DNA of 8,790 bases from Campylobacterota bacterium (GTDB taxonomy: Bacteria; Campylobacterota; Campylobacteria; Campylobacterales; Sulfurimonadaceae). Below are positions 8,299 to 8,790 of this stretch, in pieces. Location: positions 1 to 8,790 of the forward strand of contig JAADDU010000090.1 of the NCBI GenBank assembly GCA_013153755.1. The letters are read 5' to 3'. The notes below the pieces were generated by a model. It did not search any database. It worked only from the letters and a program-made list of their open reading frames with translations, and was not told where the DNA came from. The translations under genes and the position numbers were made by a program. Each line of letters opens with the position of its first letter. Within the stretch, counting starts at the first letter, position 1.

Positions 8299-8328
8299 TT
8301 TTTAGATGCATTATTGCATCTAAATCAT
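8295..8328 (+). terminator. Hairpin terminator after carA
   Basis: TTTAGATGCA (8301-8310), loop TTAT, TGCATCTAAA (8315-8324) form a perfect 10-bp stem. It is extended by ATGA (8295-8298) pairing with TCAT (8325-8328) across a 2-nt bulge. It overlaps the carA stop codon. No T-run follows on the plus strand; the five-T tract lies on the minus-strand side (complement of 8289-8293). It still marks the likely 3' end of the operon. Confidence 0.65.
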
Positions 8329-8537
8329 AACCCTATCTTATACCACACTAAAAAATCACTTTCTTAAACTTACATAAAATTACAAAAGTAAACAAAAATC
8401 TAATAAATACTAAAAATTGTCAAAAAAGAGTCACTTTTTAAGATAGTTTAAACTTTTGTATTGATATAGTAACAATGTTAATTAGTCTAATTTTTCTTTG
8501 TTAGACATAATTGCTTTGAATCTTAAGGAGGCTATAT
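8329..8537 (+). promoter_or_regulatory. AT-rich ccoN upstream region
   Basis: No coding frame is visible in these 209 bp, which are very A-rich on the plus strand up to about 8430. A 6-bp inverted repeat AAAAAG/CTTTTT lies at 8423-8439. A likely -10, TATAGT (8465-8470, in TTGATATAGTAACAATG), predicts a start near 8477 and a leader of about 60 nt. Within that leader GTCTAA (8485-8490) and TTAGAC (8501-8506) form an inverted repeat with a 10-nt spacer. TTGATATAGTAACAA (8461-8475) vaguely recalls an FNR-type site, but its spacing is wrong. The ribosome site TTAAGGAGG (8523-8531) is near-perfect. Confidence 0.45.
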
Positions 8538-8790
8538 ATGGAGAATCGTCCATTAGAGTACGACTATACAGTTGCAAAATGGTATATGTTCGCAGCTATT
8601 GCACTTGGAATTGTTGGTATGACAATCGGTGTATTTATTGCGTTTGAACTTGCTTTCCCAAGTCTTAACTTGGTGTTAGGACAAGGGCTTGGTGAATATA
8701 CAAACTTTAGTCGTCTTCGTCCACTGCATACGGATGCAGTTGCGTTTGGTTTTACAGTAAGTGGTATTTTTGCTACTTGGTTTTATGTTG
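8538..8790 (+). CDS. ccoN: cbb3-type cytochrome c oxidase subunit I, CcoN (N-terminal part)
   Basis: Start of the catalytic subunit of the high-affinity cbb3 terminal oxidase, an inner-membrane proton-pumping enzyme that reduces oxygen at low concentration. Only 84 residues lie in the window; a full CcoN has about 480. MENRPLEYDYTVAKWYMF leads into a first transmembrane helix (about 14-41). RLRPLHTDAVAFGF (59-72) is the CcoN signature in which H64 is the expected low-spin heme b ligand, and a second helix (about 66-84) follows. The ATG is set by TTAAGGAGG 6 nt upstream, a stronger ribosome site than those of most genes here, which suits a highly expressed respiratory enzyme. ccoO, ccoQ and ccoP are expected beyond the right edge (inference). 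A hairpin after carA separates it from the preceding operon. Confidence 0.96.
   Translation, partial: MENRPLEYDYTVAKWYMFAAIALGIVGMTIGVFIAFELAFPSLNLVLGQGLGEYTNFSRLRPLHTDAVAFGFTVSGIFATWFYV

Noticed and set aside
8329..8460. tRNA or small RNA gene in the ccoN upstream region
   Set aside because: The stretch is very A-rich, with no cloverleaf, no TTCAA/GGTTC-type arm and no stable GC-containing stem beyond the weak AAAAAG/CTTTTT repeat.
8461..8475. FNR box TTGAT-N4-ATCAA before ccoN
   Set aside because: Only the left half (TTGAT) fits; the right half reads AACAA at the wrong spacing, and the segment overlaps the probable -10 element.

Overview
The window is AT-rich (roughly one third G+C) and carries a housekeeping gene set typical of Campylobacterota (Epsilonproteobacteria). 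The order purA, fliJ-like, motE-like, DUF507, carA matches what I recall of Campylobacter jejuni (Cj1498c to Cj1494c). The purA, fliJ-like, motE-like part also matches Helicobacter pylori (HP0255 to HP0257). A cbb3 oxidase ccoN start, a YajR-like transporter, a HisZ-type gene beside purA and heavy use of ATA codons suggest a free-living, Sulfurimonas-like member. The genus is inference; no rRNA is present.

Layout. The left edge holds the 5' part of an MFS transporter gene on the minus strand (1-670). It diverges from rdgB/ham1 (737-1324, TTG start), which encodes a nucleotide-pool cleaning pyrophosphatase. A 175-bp gap follows, with a perfect 10-bp hairpin and a possible 30-codon ORF on the minus strand. 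Next comes uppP/bacA (minus, 1500-2267), which recycles undecaprenyl pyrophosphate for envelope synthesis.

From a divergent promoter region at about 2270-2369, a tightly packed plus-strand run begins: class V aminotransferase, hisZ (1-nt overlap), purA (12-nt gap), fliJ-like (22-nt gap) and motE-like (4-nt overlap). After 58 bp with its own possible promoter come DUF507 and carA (1-nt gap), ending in a strong hairpin just after carA. The run mixes histidine, purine and pyrimidine/arginine biosynthesis with a flagellar export/motor accessory pair. A 239-bp AT-rich intergenic region then precedes ccoN, cut by the right edge.

I see no defence system, mobile element, CRISPR array, tRNA or rRNA, and no clearly new biological system. 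The observations most worth a second look are a strong shortage of GATC sites (3, against roughly 28 expected), an internal duplication in the DUF507 protein, the catalytically degenerate HisZ, the flagellar pair inside a biosynthetic operon, and the small ORF behind uppP.
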